From Puniceicoccales bacterium (lineage in GTDB: Bacteria; Verrucomicrobiota; Verrucomicrobiia; Opitutales; UBA953): a stretch of DNA of 22,722 nucleotides. Position 1 is the first letter of the stretch. Every line of letters starts with the position of its first letter. The notes beneath the pieces were generated by a model. That model ran no database searches and had not been told where the DNA came from. It worked only from the letters and a program-made list of their open reading frames with translations. The stretch spans positions 1-22,722 of the forward strand of contig JAITIB010000064.1 in NCBI GenBank assembly GCA_031279675.1, given 5' to 3'. Below are positions 22,458 through 22,722 of this stretch, piece after piece. Made by a program: the position numbers and the translations under genes.

Positions 22458-22722
22458 TCCGCGCCATCAGAAAATCTCAAAGGAGCCCGCCCGCGGTTCT
22501 CCATCCGCCTTCGCTTACGCAGTTTTTACGAACGATTTTGTGAAAATCTCCTTGCGCTTCCGGTGGCGTCCGGCATTCACGTTCCCCTTTTCCCATAGGA
22601 ACTCGAACAAAGCTATCGCGCACAACACTTATGCAAACGCATCATCATGACACACAGGAGACATGCCAGCCAACGGCCTGTTTGTCGCATGCGTTGTTAG
22701 CGGAACCTCCCGCCGAACGGCG
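22458..22722. other. right-end stretch without a confident gene
   Basis: These 265 bases are less GC-rich than the coding DNA before them and hold no convincing complete gene. Two frames are open to the window edge, from ATG 22631 (QTHHHDTQET...) and from ATG 22663 (PANGLFVACV...). The second is preceded by AGGAG, although only two bases lie between that and the ATG, which is closer than usual. Either could be the start of a gene that continues beyond the window. No terminator with a T-tract was found after the acidic-tail gene. Confidence 0.3.

Overview
The window looks like chromosomal DNA of a high-GC, Gram-negative bacterium, most likely a member of the Verrucomicrobiota (Opitutales-like). 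This placement is an inference. It rests on a PEP-CTERM anchored protein, outer-membrane exopolysaccharide genes, an mraZ-rsmH-ftsL-ftsI division cluster, an OlsF-like two-domain acyltransferase, very alanine/proline-rich proteins and rather few strong Shine-Dalgarno sites. No rRNA, tRNA, CRISPR array, insertion sequence, phage gene or recognisable riboswitch was seen.

Layout. 1-1190 (+): the tail of an unknown gene, then a secreted beta-helix-like PEP-CTERM protein. 7699-1282 (-): a tightly packed housekeeping run in the order BtuF-like binding protein, truB, ribF, tsaE, cobO, tmk, holB and a prohibitin/SPFH protein, with short gaps and two overlaps. 7700-7838: divergent control region with TGGGN boxes on a 10-nt period, the expected MraZ autoregulatory operator. 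7839-11677 (+): the start of a dcw cluster (mraZ, rsmH, ftsL, ftsI), cut short because ftsI runs tail-to-tail into a thiE/tenI-like gene. 12568-11674 (-): thiS and the thiE/tenI-like gene. 12722-13858 (+): metX. 14071-18386 (+): an exopolysaccharide export module with an outer-membrane beta-barrel, a Wza-type lipoprotein and a Wzz/Wzc-type tyrosine kinase carrying an unusual Gly/Tyr-rich N-terminus. It closes on a strong terminator shared with the convergent gene. 21166-18431 (-): an MtfA-like metallopeptidase and an OlsF-like acyltransferase. 21290-22457 (+): two uncharacterised proteins, the second with a very acidic, internally repeated tail. The last 265 bases hold no gene that can be called with confidence.

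How the genes fit together. The division genes supply septal peptidoglycan synthesis (FtsL, FtsI) together with 16S rRNA methylation (RsmH) and transcriptional feedback (MraZ). The minus-strand run covers tRNA modification (TruB, TsaE), FMN/FAD synthesis, dTTP supply and the replicative clamp loader, plus a corrinoid adenosyltransferase and a possible corrinoid or iron-chelate binding protein. The polysaccharide genes form a plausible export pathway from inner to outer membrane. PEP-CTERM proteins and such export systems often occur in the same genomes, but no exosortase lies in this window, so a functional link here is only inferred. The best candidates for something new are the Gly/Tyr-rich kinase N-terminus, the two uncharacterised proteins at the right end, and the truncated division cluster with its extended operator.
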